Shown piece after piece: positions 21,818-31,847 of a stretch of 64,000 nt of DNA (positions are counted from its first letter, which is position 1; each line of letters begins with the position of its first letter). The notes beneath the pieces were generated by a model. That model saw nothing but the letters and a program-made list of their open reading frames with translations. It made no database searches and was not told the origin of the DNA. Position numbers and translations under genes: made by a program. The stretch is taken from assembly GCA_016748015.1 (NCBI GenBank), contig JAAOMT010000197.1, positions 210,939 through 274,938 of the forward strand. The letters run 5' to 3'. The DNA comes from Geosiphon pyriformis. Taxonomy: Eukaryota; Glomeromycota; Glomeromycetes; Archaeosporales; Geosiphonaceae.

Positions 21818-23569
21818 TTACAAATTTTTTATAAATCTAATTTTACCATCTTTATCAAGTTCAGTCTCTATGCGGGCGTCTCGAAGCACTTCATTTTGAA
21901 CAGCATTTACCGGAGCAAGTTCATTGATCAACTTTTGATTTTCAATATTTCCTTGTAGTAAATTACGAATGGCAAAGATTGCATGTTCTCGTATATCTGC
22001 AACAATTTTTAATATAAATTATTATTTTATAGAAATCAAGAAGCTCAACATACTTACAAGGATTATTATCATCGATATTACACTGATTCAAGATTAATTG
22101 AATACCTCCCAATCTTCTGACCTATATCCAAAAATAAGCTTTATTACGCCAAATAAAACACGAATCTAAAGTTTCAAACGCCTCTTCAAACAAACCTCAT
22201 CTTGGACTAGTTGATTTTCATAAGCCATATTACCAATCACTTTGACAATATCACGTTTGATGTAACATAATCCTTTTTTATACTGTGAAGTCTGGTCGAC
22301 TGGAGTTGATTGGGATCTAGTGACACGAGTCAGTGTTAAATCGGCTTGTTGTAATAAGGCTAAATTTAAAATTAATTTCATCATTTATGAATTTAAAAGT
22401 TTTTCCTTCAATATAATTTCAAAAAATTATATTTTGAAATACCTATACAGTTGGGGATTACACCCTCCTTAAATAGAGAAACACGTAATTTGTTATCCCC
22501 AACCTGAATCAAATTTCCAATCGATTGAAGTAAAAGTACTATTCCAGTATTTAGCAACACCATATCTTCTTCCTTTGGCAATCCAGACTCGATATAATTT
22601 TGATTTCCATTATTTGGCTGCATTGAGAATATTACTACTGGTGAAAAAATATTTAATAAATTAACAAGGTAGATGCATGAGTCGAACGGAATAGCAGGTG
22701 AGGTCATGTGAGCACTCTTTGAAATCAAATAAAGCTTAGAATCCAGCAATTTTAAAAGTGTAATTTGATGGTAGGTTATATTTGGTCTAGGATATAAGAA
22801 ATTATTTGAGCGTTATACAACCTAATGAAACCAATCAAGTATCAGGATAAATAGTTCAAATTAAGAAAAGATTTAATTACCGGTTTGATGATGGATTTAA
22901 AGCTTTGAAAAGTGAAGGAAATAGATTGATGTCAATCAATCGGGAAATGACGCTATATCTAAGGCATAATTGAATTTATGTTTAAAGACTTCGAAAAACA
23001 CCTTTTGCAGAGAAAATTTTTAAAAAAAACTCATACATTAATTCAAAACATTTCGACTTTTCATCTTCAATACGCTTTTCAGCTTCATTCAATAAAATTT
23101 TTAAAAGTCGCAATCCAACTTTTGACTCAACTAAAAATTTACTGAAATAATTGGATTAAAGAAATGCAATATCGAGAGTTGGTAGATTTTGAAGAAAAGA
23201 TCAATAGTAAAGGATTACCTGCGTTCTTCACTTTCGTGTATACATTGATAAATAAGAACTAAGGTGCTCAATAAAGTCTCGTCATCGCCCGAAGATACTA
23301 GAATACTTGGAATTTTAATTTTCAAAAAGTCACCTAAAGATTATATATAGCAATTCTTGGCGATTTCAAAGCCTTCTTTTAAGAATTCTGTTATAGCTTA
23401 CCAGAGAATATTTCCAGATTCACAATCGGCCATATATTCTTCCCAAAGTTTGCCTTGGATAAATGAGTTTGCCGTTAAAATATTTGACAAAGCCTGTGAC
23501 CCTGATCTTAGAATAGCCACCACTAATTCAACAAAGAAATTAATGTTGAGATCCTTTAATTAAAAGCTT

Positions 23570-23606
<37 letters not shown>

Positions 23607-24158
23607 AGCGAGTGAATTACTCGCCTTGTTCATCGTTCTTTCGCGAGCAAGAACTCGAATAGATCACAATTCGTTCAATTATTTTATTCCAACCGTATTG
23701 CCTAGGTATCAATGACAAATATCATTTGATTTTTTTCCAGTTACCTTTAAAAATATTAGTTCACATACAAGCTTCGATCTTGATTTTCAGGTATCATCGC
23801 AACAAGATTCCTCAATAAACGAATGAACCACAATCCCAAAAGTAAAAAATCAGAATCATCTTGGATTCTATCGTGAACTTGGTGAAATAAAATTGTACTT
23901 TCCGACCAAAATTTTTCGTTTCGACCTAATTCTTGTCTATGATTAATATATAAATTATAATAAAATTAAAGACGACTCTTATAACATGATTTAAAGAAGA
24001 ATTTAAGGAAACTTATACCGATACTCTTGATTGAATTGTAGTTCTGCCAGTACAGATTTCAAAATCTCAATCAGCAAATTAAAATTTTTGGAATTTTTTT
24101 CTTGCCGAAAAACTTCGATCCTTTCTAAGAGTAATAGAGTTTTATTTTGATTTTCCAT
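21818..24158 (-). CDS. Ataxin-10 homologue (armadillo-like)
   Basis: A long multi-exon gene starts at MENQNKTLLLLERIEVF (24158) and ends at IRFIKNL (21818). Exon-sized open pieces in order include a helical repeat with LLGLWFIRLLRNLVAMIP, LWEEYMADCES, LVLIYQCIHESEERR, SRLIDINLFPSLFKALNPSSN and a long exon around 22450-22790. The C-terminal ataxin-10 domain follows: KRDIVKVIGNMAYENQLVQDEV, RRLGGIQLILNQCNIDDNNP and REHAIFAIRNLLQGNIENQ. These last three match the conserved family region (GNxCxxNxxNQDxVRxxGGIxLxLxxCxID...REWAIxAIRNL). Fungal homologues relate to Cgr1/Ctr86-type proteins of poorly known function. Exact inner exon borders were not all resolved. A TA microsatellite lies in an intron. 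Confidence 0.82.
23575..23603. repeat. (TA)n microsatellite in an ataxin-10 intron
   Basis: About 14 uninterrupted AT/TA dinucleotides, positioned between two coding pieces of the ataxin-10 gene. Confidence 0.9.
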
Positions 24159-24599
24159 TTTAAAAATAATTTTGATTTCTAAAATTTTATGTTCATTTAA
24201 ATAGGATTTCCAGTGTCACGTGAAAATTTTCTTGATCAGAGGGGATGATAATAGTGATTGATCAGAGATAACCGCCAATTTGTCAACATAACAATACGCG
24301 ATCCTAGTGGACGGGGGTTTTTTTGAAGTTGGAAAATCTTTTTTTTAAAGTATGAGCAGGAAGTTCTATGAATCGTATGAATATAAATATATGTATATAT
24401 ATAAAATGAACTTAACTTGGGTTGCTTTTTCAACAACAAACTTTATTTCAGATAAAAACCGAGATTCATATAAATTGGCAAAGTACTGAGACTTTAAAAC
24501 ACATGACAAAAAAAATCTTAAATAAGATTTTATATCAATACAAATTACAAATTTGGATTAAAAAGTTTTATTTTTTATTTTTAAATAAAAATCATTATT

Positions 24600-24652
<53 letters not shown>
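24600..24652. repeat. (TAA)n microsatellite
   Basis: About 17 perfect AAT/TAA trinucleotide units lie in the intergenic region between the ataxin-10 5' end and the RIB7 3' end (24159-24762). That region is otherwise A/T-rich and holds no gene that I can support. Confidence 0.95.
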
Positions 24653-24653
<1 letters not shown>

Positions 24654-24762
24654 TTATAAGTATACTGACTCCAAAATTAAGTAACTTTAAGGAAAATCTA
24701 TTTTATTAATTAATTCATCCATTTGAAAAAATAATCTTATAAAGAATTTCTGTAATAAGGCC

Positions 24763-25957
24763 TCATCTTAATTTCAATCTTGCGGCCATTACAATATCTT
24801 TTCCAAATTGTTTATACTCTAATTGATCAATTTCTGGCAAGTTACCATTATTTTCCTGAGAAAATAAATAAAAGAAAATTTTAAATACCAGATAAAATCG
24901 AATCCCAAAAATTGTCAGATCAGTTCTTACATTATTTCTATCCTTTTCGAAAGCTCCAAGATCAAAAGCGGAAATTCCATTAATACCAACAAAAATTGGG
25001 GCAATTGTGATGATTAATTGGTCTACTAAGCCACTCAAAAGAAATGATTTTATAATTTTCGCACCACCTTCCACCATCAACTTTGAAATTGAGAATGGAG
25101 GGTATCTTAAGATGGATAAAAGATGGGGTAGCGAGCAATACCCTAATTTTTAAAGAAGAAATTTTTGTTAAAAATGGGTTAAAAAGTTGTGACATTTTTG
25201 AAAATATTAACCATTTTGATCATAGTCGATTACACATATTCTGGCACCCGCTTTTTCTAATAACTATTTGTTGATTTTTGGATAGATTGAACCAATCATT
25301 AATTTTCGAATAAAATTTTTGTTCGAAATAAAAACAATAAAAAATGCCAACCGCTCTTTTCGATACATCATGCTGGATACTTGTAAATATCCACGGACTT
25401 TTCCCAACTTCCTTTACTTGTGTTAATAGTCTAGCATTGAGAGGGAATCGTAAATGAGAATCCAAGATTATTGGTTGTGGTTGTGAGACAATTGATTTCT
25501 CTAGCCCCAGATGCCGAGCTGCATATTAAATATGATATTGATTTCTTTTGCTAATCCAAAATTCTTGCAAGAAAAAGTTTGCAAATCTTTTACCTGTCAG
25601 CTGCGGATCATCATTAAAGATCGTACCAATTCCAACCAAAATACCATCATGCATCGTTCGCAATCTAAGACAAAAACAAATACACTCAAAAAAAAATTTT
25701 TTGTATTTTCTAAAAAAAAAAAAATCTATTTAAAAACTTTTATTTCCAATATACCGATGTGTCATAATCATGGATTCTTTACAACTTAAAATCAATTGCT
25801 TTCCTCCTTCGTACCCAATTTTGGCATCTAAGCTTTGTGCATAGGTCAATGTCACAGATATTTTTTCATTTATAATATTATTGCCTTGATTCTCGTCCTT
25901 TGTTTCAAAAATTGAAGATAAAAATTTCTTTGTCTCATCATGAACATTAGTAGACAT
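24763..25957 (-). CDS. RIB7: RIB7: diaminohydroxyphosphoribosylamino-pyrimidine reductase
   Basis: This enzyme reduces 2,5-diamino-6-ribosylamino-4(3H)-pyrimidinone 5'-phosphate with NADPH in riboflavin synthesis. Six phase-consistent exons in coding order (25755-25957, 25594-25664, 25352-25518, 25212-25263, 24931-25142, 24763-24855) give 265 aa. Signatures are ISVTLTYAQSLDAKIG near the N terminus, LRTMHDGILVGIGTIFNDDPQLT, QPIILDSHLRFPLNARLL, KLMVEGGAKIIKSFL and LIITIAPIFVG. The MHDG and DDPxLT motifs and the EGG nucleotide-binding motif of the RibD-C reductase fold are present. There is no fused deaminase domain, consistent with the stand-alone fungal form. It is divergent from NAA38 across 135 nt. 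Confidence 0.92.
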
Positions 25958-26092
25958 GCTTTCGAGAATTGTCTTGATTAGTAATTTGATCTATTTTATA
26001 TAAATATAAAAAATTTCGAAGTAGATGATACATATTATAATTTTTGCCAATTTATATATTGGTAATCAAATTTTTTCTTGTAAGACTAGAAA
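25958..26092. promoter_or_regulatory. Bidirectional promoter region: RIB7 / NAA38
   Basis: A 135-nt gap separates divergent start codons. It is A/T-rich with no recognised element. Confidence 0.45.
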
Positions 26093-26398
26093 ATGGCTGA
26101 CTCACAAAACATTGCCAAACTTCGTTCTTACCTGAATCTAAAAGCACAAATATCAGTAACTGATGGTCGTTTGTTCTATGGTACTTTTGTTTGTATTGAC
26201 AAATATAAAAATACCATATTGGCTCATACAGAAGAATTACGTGGAGGTATTATATCATAGTAATAATAATTTTGAAATCTTTTTTTGGGTAAATCATTTT
26301 TTTTCTTTGGTATGGGAATAGAAGAGAAAAGATTCGTCGGTCTTATTATGATACCAGGTAGACATCTAATAAAATTTGAGATTGAGGATTTAGATTAG
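26093..26398 (+). CDS. NAA38/LSMD1-like Sm-fold protein (NatC auxiliary subunit)
   Basis: Two exons, 26093-26246 and 26322-26398, give 76 aa. The protein is a bare LSm domain. Sm1 reads LRSYLNLKAQISVTDGRLFYGTFVCIDKYKNTILAH and Sm2 reads FVGLIMIPGRHLIKFEIED. The TDGR-x-x-x-GTF-x-C-x-D pattern and the short length match the NatC N-terminal acetyltransferase subunit (Mak31/NAA38) better than spliceosomal LSm proteins, which carry an RG at the Sm2 position where this has PG. It would act with Naa30/Naa35 in cotranslational N-terminal acetylation. An LSm ring subunit is the alternative. Confidence 0.8.
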
Positions 26399-26495
26399 TC
26401 AAAGATGAGTATGTAAATCGTCTTGGATATTTTTGTTTTATTTTATTTTTTTTCTCTTTAGCCTCATTTCTGGTAATTATATACCAATAAATTGA

Positions 26496-26919
26496 CTATC
26501 CAGGCAATGCTTGAACATTATCAACTTCAACACTCTATATTGTGCTTAAGAGAGAAAAATAATATTTTACTTTCTTTAAGACTCTAATAAAGTCATTTGG
26601 CTTTTCAAAATGCTGAGTTGGTAGTACTAAAAATTGATAGATACCTGCTAAACATAACGAGAAAAAGATTAACTTGTTCAAATGAACTCTGAATAAATTT
26701 CTTTTGATATGACTTAAAAAGTCATTCCCAGAAATTTTGGAATTCAAATTAGGAAAAATCTATAAAAATACAATCTTTTCATGTTTCCCTTGACTTCATT
26801 TAAAGCATATAAAACTTTAAGGCAACCGAACTCCCAAGGTCCTGTTAATGATAAATAAGGAAACTTCCCAACTATTCTCAGCGTTCGGCTATGATATTTT
26901 TGATCCTTTTTTAAATTAA
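26496..26919 (-). other. Possible extra 3' exons of the YAH1 gene or a hidden small gene
   Basis: Downstream of the YAH1 stop the minus strand stays open from an AG at 26920 through VNLKKDQKYHSRTLRIVG and LTGPWEFGCLKVLYALNEV to about 26765. After further splice-like sites it reads IYQFLVLPTQHFEKPNDF (around 26600-26650), then GT...AG, then SVEVDNVQALPG and a stop at 26496. A canonical donor (CAAG|GTAAAG after 26974) inside the last YAH1 codons joins in phase. The result would be a C-terminal extension of roughly 100 residues. No Met precedes the first piece, which argues against an independent gene. Chance openness is possible. Confidence 0.3.
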
Positions 26920-26938
26920 CTGAAGAAGTTATTTTTAA

Positions 26939-27814
26939 TCAAGATTGATCCAAGTGACATAATTCCTCTTTACCTTGAAGACGAACATTCCTTGTTGCTG
27001 AGGGGATAGTAACAGTTATTCCATCTATTTCGGGTTTCATGACTATCTGGCATCCCAACCGTGATCTACCCAAACGAGTCGTTGCAAAATGAGCAATTAT
27101 CACGAATGGTAAATGCAAAGCGTTGAATTTCCTATTACGCACGTCTCCGTTAATCCGAAAGCCAAATCCAGCATATCGTTTTCCTCGTCGGTAGGTTCCT
27201 CTAATTTTTCATAATATTTTGGATCTACTATGACATGACAAGTTGAACATGCCAATGATCCCTCACATGCACCTATGATTCGATCCTTGAGTTATTCAAA
27301 GTATTAAATTGAGATTTGCGAATATTTGAGCCGCCAATGTACACACATTCGAGGTCAATATCGTGCCCCATTGTAATATCCATTATGCTGTCACCCTCTT
27401 TTGCTAATATTGTATGCATATCACCTTCACGGTCCATTATATTTATTTTTATACTGTGTAAAAGTAAGATTAAGGAGTCATATAAAGAATTTGTTCAGTT
27501 GGGAAGCAAAAGGGAAAATTACCTACCCCTCACCTTCTTTTGGAGGCGTGAGTTCTTTGTGCCGAAAGACTGTAAATAGGAAAAAAGGTCACAGTTAAAT
27601 CGCAAGCTAATTAAAAGGAATCCCGGAAATGCGTACCTGTAGTACAAGAAAAACATCGTGCTGACTTGAGATTTAGCTGAGAAAACTTTAATAAGTTTCT
27701 ATTAGAAATATTTTTTGAATTTCTAGTTCTATTCTGAGGGCAAAATGGTATTTGAATTTTTGTCTTGGACAGTGACTGTTTTGCCAAATTTGAAACTCGT
27801 GAGAAGGAAAACAT
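26939..27814 (-). CDS. YAH1: Mitochondrial adrenodoxin-type [2Fe-2S] ferredoxin
   Basis: Five exons in coding order (27637-27814, 27527-27569, 27347-27453, 27143-27272, 26939-27065) give 194 aa. A long basic N terminus ([14 protein letters not shown]...) looks like a mitochondrial presequence. Then [24 protein letters not shown], the cluster motif [37 protein letters not shown] and the fourth ligand cysteine in RLGCQI, then IPSATRNV. The residue before the first cluster cysteine pair, normally glycine, comes out as Cys across the exon 3/4 splice (T|GT); the boundary may be slightly different. The family supplies electrons for Fe-S cluster assembly and haem A synthesis. It is divergent from the INTS13 gene across 155 nt. 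Confidence 0.9.
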
Positions 27815-27969
27815 GAAGTTAAAAATTTCGAGTTACAGAGCAAAAATAATTCGTATGATTATCCAGTCGTTTCCAAGACGGGGAAATCTATTACCTAATT
27901 TTGTCTCGTGATACAAGATCTTGGAAAAAATATAAATAGGGGCTGGTAGAATCACTCTAAAAATGCTTG

Positions 27970-30900
27970 ATGGAAGCCTTTAAACATCGCACCCTTATTT
28001 TGATCGACTGTCACCCAGACTCTCACACAGTTTGCCTTACTGGACCGGAAGATTTTGGTTAGTTTATATTTATTTTCTCTCACTGTTTTCGTTAATTTAT
28101 CTTGCTAACAAACAAAAATTAATCATATCAAAGCAAATTGTACTTTATGGTCATGTTTTGTTGAAGCTACTTTAGAGTATTGTCGTATAGTGTTTGATAC
28201 GCTAGAGGGCAAAAGGAATGATCCATTGGTAATTTTTTTTGGCTCAGATTCCCAAATTTGTATAGAATAGTTGTCAATTTGCAATGGGTAATCATTCTTT
28301 TTTTTAGGTGTCAGTTCACGTTGCAGGTTTACCTGCAGGACGAAACGTTCTTAACAGTTGGGATCAACAAAATCTTAATCAGGTTCAATCTTCTTTAATT
28401 ACTATTGTTTAAAATGAATATAAATTAAAAAATTTAACCCTTAATTCATTATACTTTCAGATCGCTCAAAATTTCTCATACATTTCTCCTCAAGCAGTAG
28501 CTCCATCACCAATGCGAATACCTTTGGCATTAGAAAATGCTATAGAGTCAATCGAATTTGATCAAGTACGCAATCCAAAAATCGCAAGGTTCGTGTTATT
28601 ATTGATGGGTAAAGGTATCGACGATAGAGAGTTTAAGTGAGTATTTTTTTTTTAAAAATTTTGATTTTATCCAGTAATCAAAATATATTGTGATTTAATT
28701 TTTAACTGATTGTTAATTTACCCCTCAATACTCACCAAAATGCTGCCTTGCCCTATTTATATATTTCAGTTATCATGAAACAAGGGAGGAAACAGTAGCA
28801 AAAGACCTTCGTCAAATGATTCTTGCTGCATGGACCCATAATTCCCAACACAATACAAAGTAAGGTTTCATTATAATCATAAAACCAATTATCAATGATA
28901 CTTCTAGGCGATGTCTCGAGCTCTATAAACGAGTTTACCGCATCAAAATATAGTTATCTTTCTACAGAAGTATCAGCTTGGTATCTTGGATACCAATTAT
29001 GTGGAATGTAGCCTCGGATTCCTAAAATTCAGATTTAACTGATAGTACTCTAGAGCACTGTCATTTTGACATTTTACGAGTTATTCCACCTCATGGAACT
29101 ATCCCTGATGATATGCCCTGGACCGAGGTATTTAAATTTCATGAGAAACTTTGTTGAAACAAAATTTAATTGATTTTTCTTTGCTAAATTTTGACAATAT
29201 ATTTGTTTTATTTTATTTCTAATCTATAAAAGTTATCATCTAAAATATCGGCCACAGTTTATAACATATCTTCTCATCGAGAAAATCTCACTTGTGCTAT
29301 GATTCACCTATCCCAGATGCATCGAAGGCTCAATTCTTTACATTTAGTTGGGGTCCCTATGAAAGTTAGTTTAATTGGCTTCAATAAAATCCAGTCTTTA
29401 TTTTTGTACGAAACCACCATTTAATCCCCTGTTGAAATTTAGAAAACCTCCCAAAATACAAAAATGACCTATGAGATCGATTTACTTTATCCACTTTGGC
29501 CGCATAACCCCTCCCTCAAAAAGCCCAATAAAAATGTGGCCCAGACGATGAAAAGACGCATTTACGAAAAAGGATATTTGGATAAACGACAAACAGTCGT
29601 TAGATGGAGCAAAAAAGGGCACGAATTAGGTTTGTTCAATTTTCTTTTATACTTAATGCAATAAGTTGTCTTATTTATCCCAACATCACACCATCAACTT
29701 TCCATAGCACAAATTATTTATACTCTTTCATGACATTACACTTTTTTGAATTTGTGAATTCTCTCTTGAATTCTAATGTTGTAAATATAAATTATAGATA
29801 CGCTTGTTACTCGGTGCGCTCATACTCTTACGCCCTTGGATGTAAGATTAAATCTTTTATAGTCTAAATATGCTCCTATGTGAATTCATAATGAGTTATT
29901 TTATCTTAGATTACACATTCTCCGACTTCCGTGCTAGTTCATAGCTTACTTAATGGTATGTTAATTCAAATAATGTAATCATGTCTTTGGATTTGCAATT
30001 TCTCAAGTACAGACCTACTGTTACTTTTATAGGATCTATTCAACTTTTCACCACTCTTTCCTCCAGTACTATTAGTTCCTCAAGTGATAGCCCTAATCCC
30101 ATAACAATAGATAATTACTTGACACATATGATATCATGTCGTGACGGTCAGTCAGCTCACAACTAGCAGTCCTCTTTCTTACTATTTATAACTTCAATCC
30201 CGCTTCTCTTAAAGGAATCTTATACCTCCATTGCCTTTCACACTCAAAAGAGGGCAACATTTTCAAACCCGATTTATTAAACATGCCACTTCCCGCAGAA
30301 ATTGAGACTTTCTCAGTCTTAAAAGAGCTCCCAGATCCATATGTTGAGGTAAGATTTTACTTACTCAATGAGCGAATGAATGATATAAACGATTTATTTA
30401 CCCTTAAAAATATTTTTGATTTTCTTAGGATTTTATAAAGCGCATTGCTCAACCTAATATCCTGAGTGGCCAAAAGCAATCCGTGGAATCAAGTCAAACT
30501 GGTTCAGAAAATTTGAAACCATATGAGGTTCCCGGCAATGACTTTCGGGAGTTTGGGATTGCCGAAATTGAAAATTTTGATAACTTAAATTGGGGGGCTT
30601 CCGAAAATAATATCAAAAGCTCATTCTTTTTGGACTGGGAGACAAGATGGTGGAAAGGATTTTTGATAAAGAATGGCGACAATGGCATGAAATTGTTAAG
30701 TGGAGTTAAAAATCAGGTTTGATCTTATATTTCGTGGGTAAATTCATCGCTGACATATTTGTGAACTTAACAAATTAATTTTGAATTCATTTCTAGACTC
30801 GTGCAATAGAAATATTAGCTCAATTCAAGAAATTGATATGCGTGGAAGAACCTGAAGAGAATTTTGAAGAAATTGTAAACAAGGTCTGACGGAATTATAT

Positions 30901-31847
30901 TGATCTTGAGCTGTTTTACCGATAATTACTTTACTATATAGATTGAATTTTAAGTAATTTGAATTCAATTCCAGAGCCTGGATAATCTCTTACAAATGAC
31001 GAGAGGCTCTGACAACTTTGAAAGGTATTTTCAAAGTTGAAGGAGTTTAATTAGCGAATATTTCTAACTTATGAGTTTTAAATCAAGTCAAAAAGATTCT
31101 GTTATGGTTTTAAAACAGATTCGAGTGATTGGTGAAATATTTAAATCGGTCTCGATTAAACACCAGGAAGTTGGTTTAATTTCTTACTCAGTATTAAACA
31201 AAAAATTTCATTTAAAGATCTATTAATTCAAGAACCTCTATCCTTTTTAGATAAGCCAAATTATTAATCGTCGTATTAAGCCCGACGGCACAGAAAACAA
31301 ACAACCACAAACATCAAAACTTAAAAAATCGAAATCTAAAGCGCTTTTTAATAGGTTAGAATCGAAATCTTCAGATTCTGAAACTTCCATGGTGTGGCAG
31401 CAGCTTGATAGTTTCAATAATATGACACACCGAGAACTTAAAGATTTATCGGAACAAGCTCCATCACCATCGGCTGGTGTACCGTCGCAGCAACAACAAA
31501 CAAATCAAGGTAATACACGATTTAGTAAGCCAGGCTATCATCCAGATTATTATTTTCACAAAAATCGAAGAGGAACTGCAGGTGGAAAAAATTCACGTGG
31601 TCCAATCAAACCTGGGGTCCCACAGCAGCAAGAAGAGCAACAGACATTACCTGTTAATCCTATACCATATCTTGACTTTAAGCCAGTGAGCGCAAGAGAA
31701 ATTGCACTTGAACGCGAAGAATATAAACGGCGGCTCGGGGATAAGGGCTCTTTGTTTTATCATTATTGGATTTCTCAGAAAACAGAAGAACAAAGTTTTA
31801 ATTCTATGCAAAAATTGTTTTCTGCTCGGTTCCCCTTGAATGATTGA
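27970..31847 (+). CDS. Integrator complex subunit 13 / Asunder homologue
   Basis: The start MEAFKHRTLILIDCHP at 27970 is followed by many exons with short introns and ends at LFSARFPLND. The N-terminal VWA-like region carries WSCFVEATLEYCRIVFDTLEG and VHVAGLPAGRNVLNSWDQQNL. Later come EHCHFDILRVIPPHGT, ATVYNISSHRENLTCAMIHLSQMHRRLN and SILVHSLLNGSIQLF-type segments. The C-terminal part has DPYVEDFIKRIAQ, DWETRWWKGF and a glutamine-rich linker. Metazoan INTS13 partners INTS10/14 in the Integrator enhancer/cleavage module, which processes snRNA and attenuates transcription. Exon borders beyond the first three were not all fixed. The middle (about 29900-30300) is the least certain. Confidence 0.78.

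Noticed and set aside
29604-29867. 87-codon frame within the INTS13 gene.
   Set aside because: It bridges an intron and an exon in the wrong frame relative to the flanking INTS13 exons.
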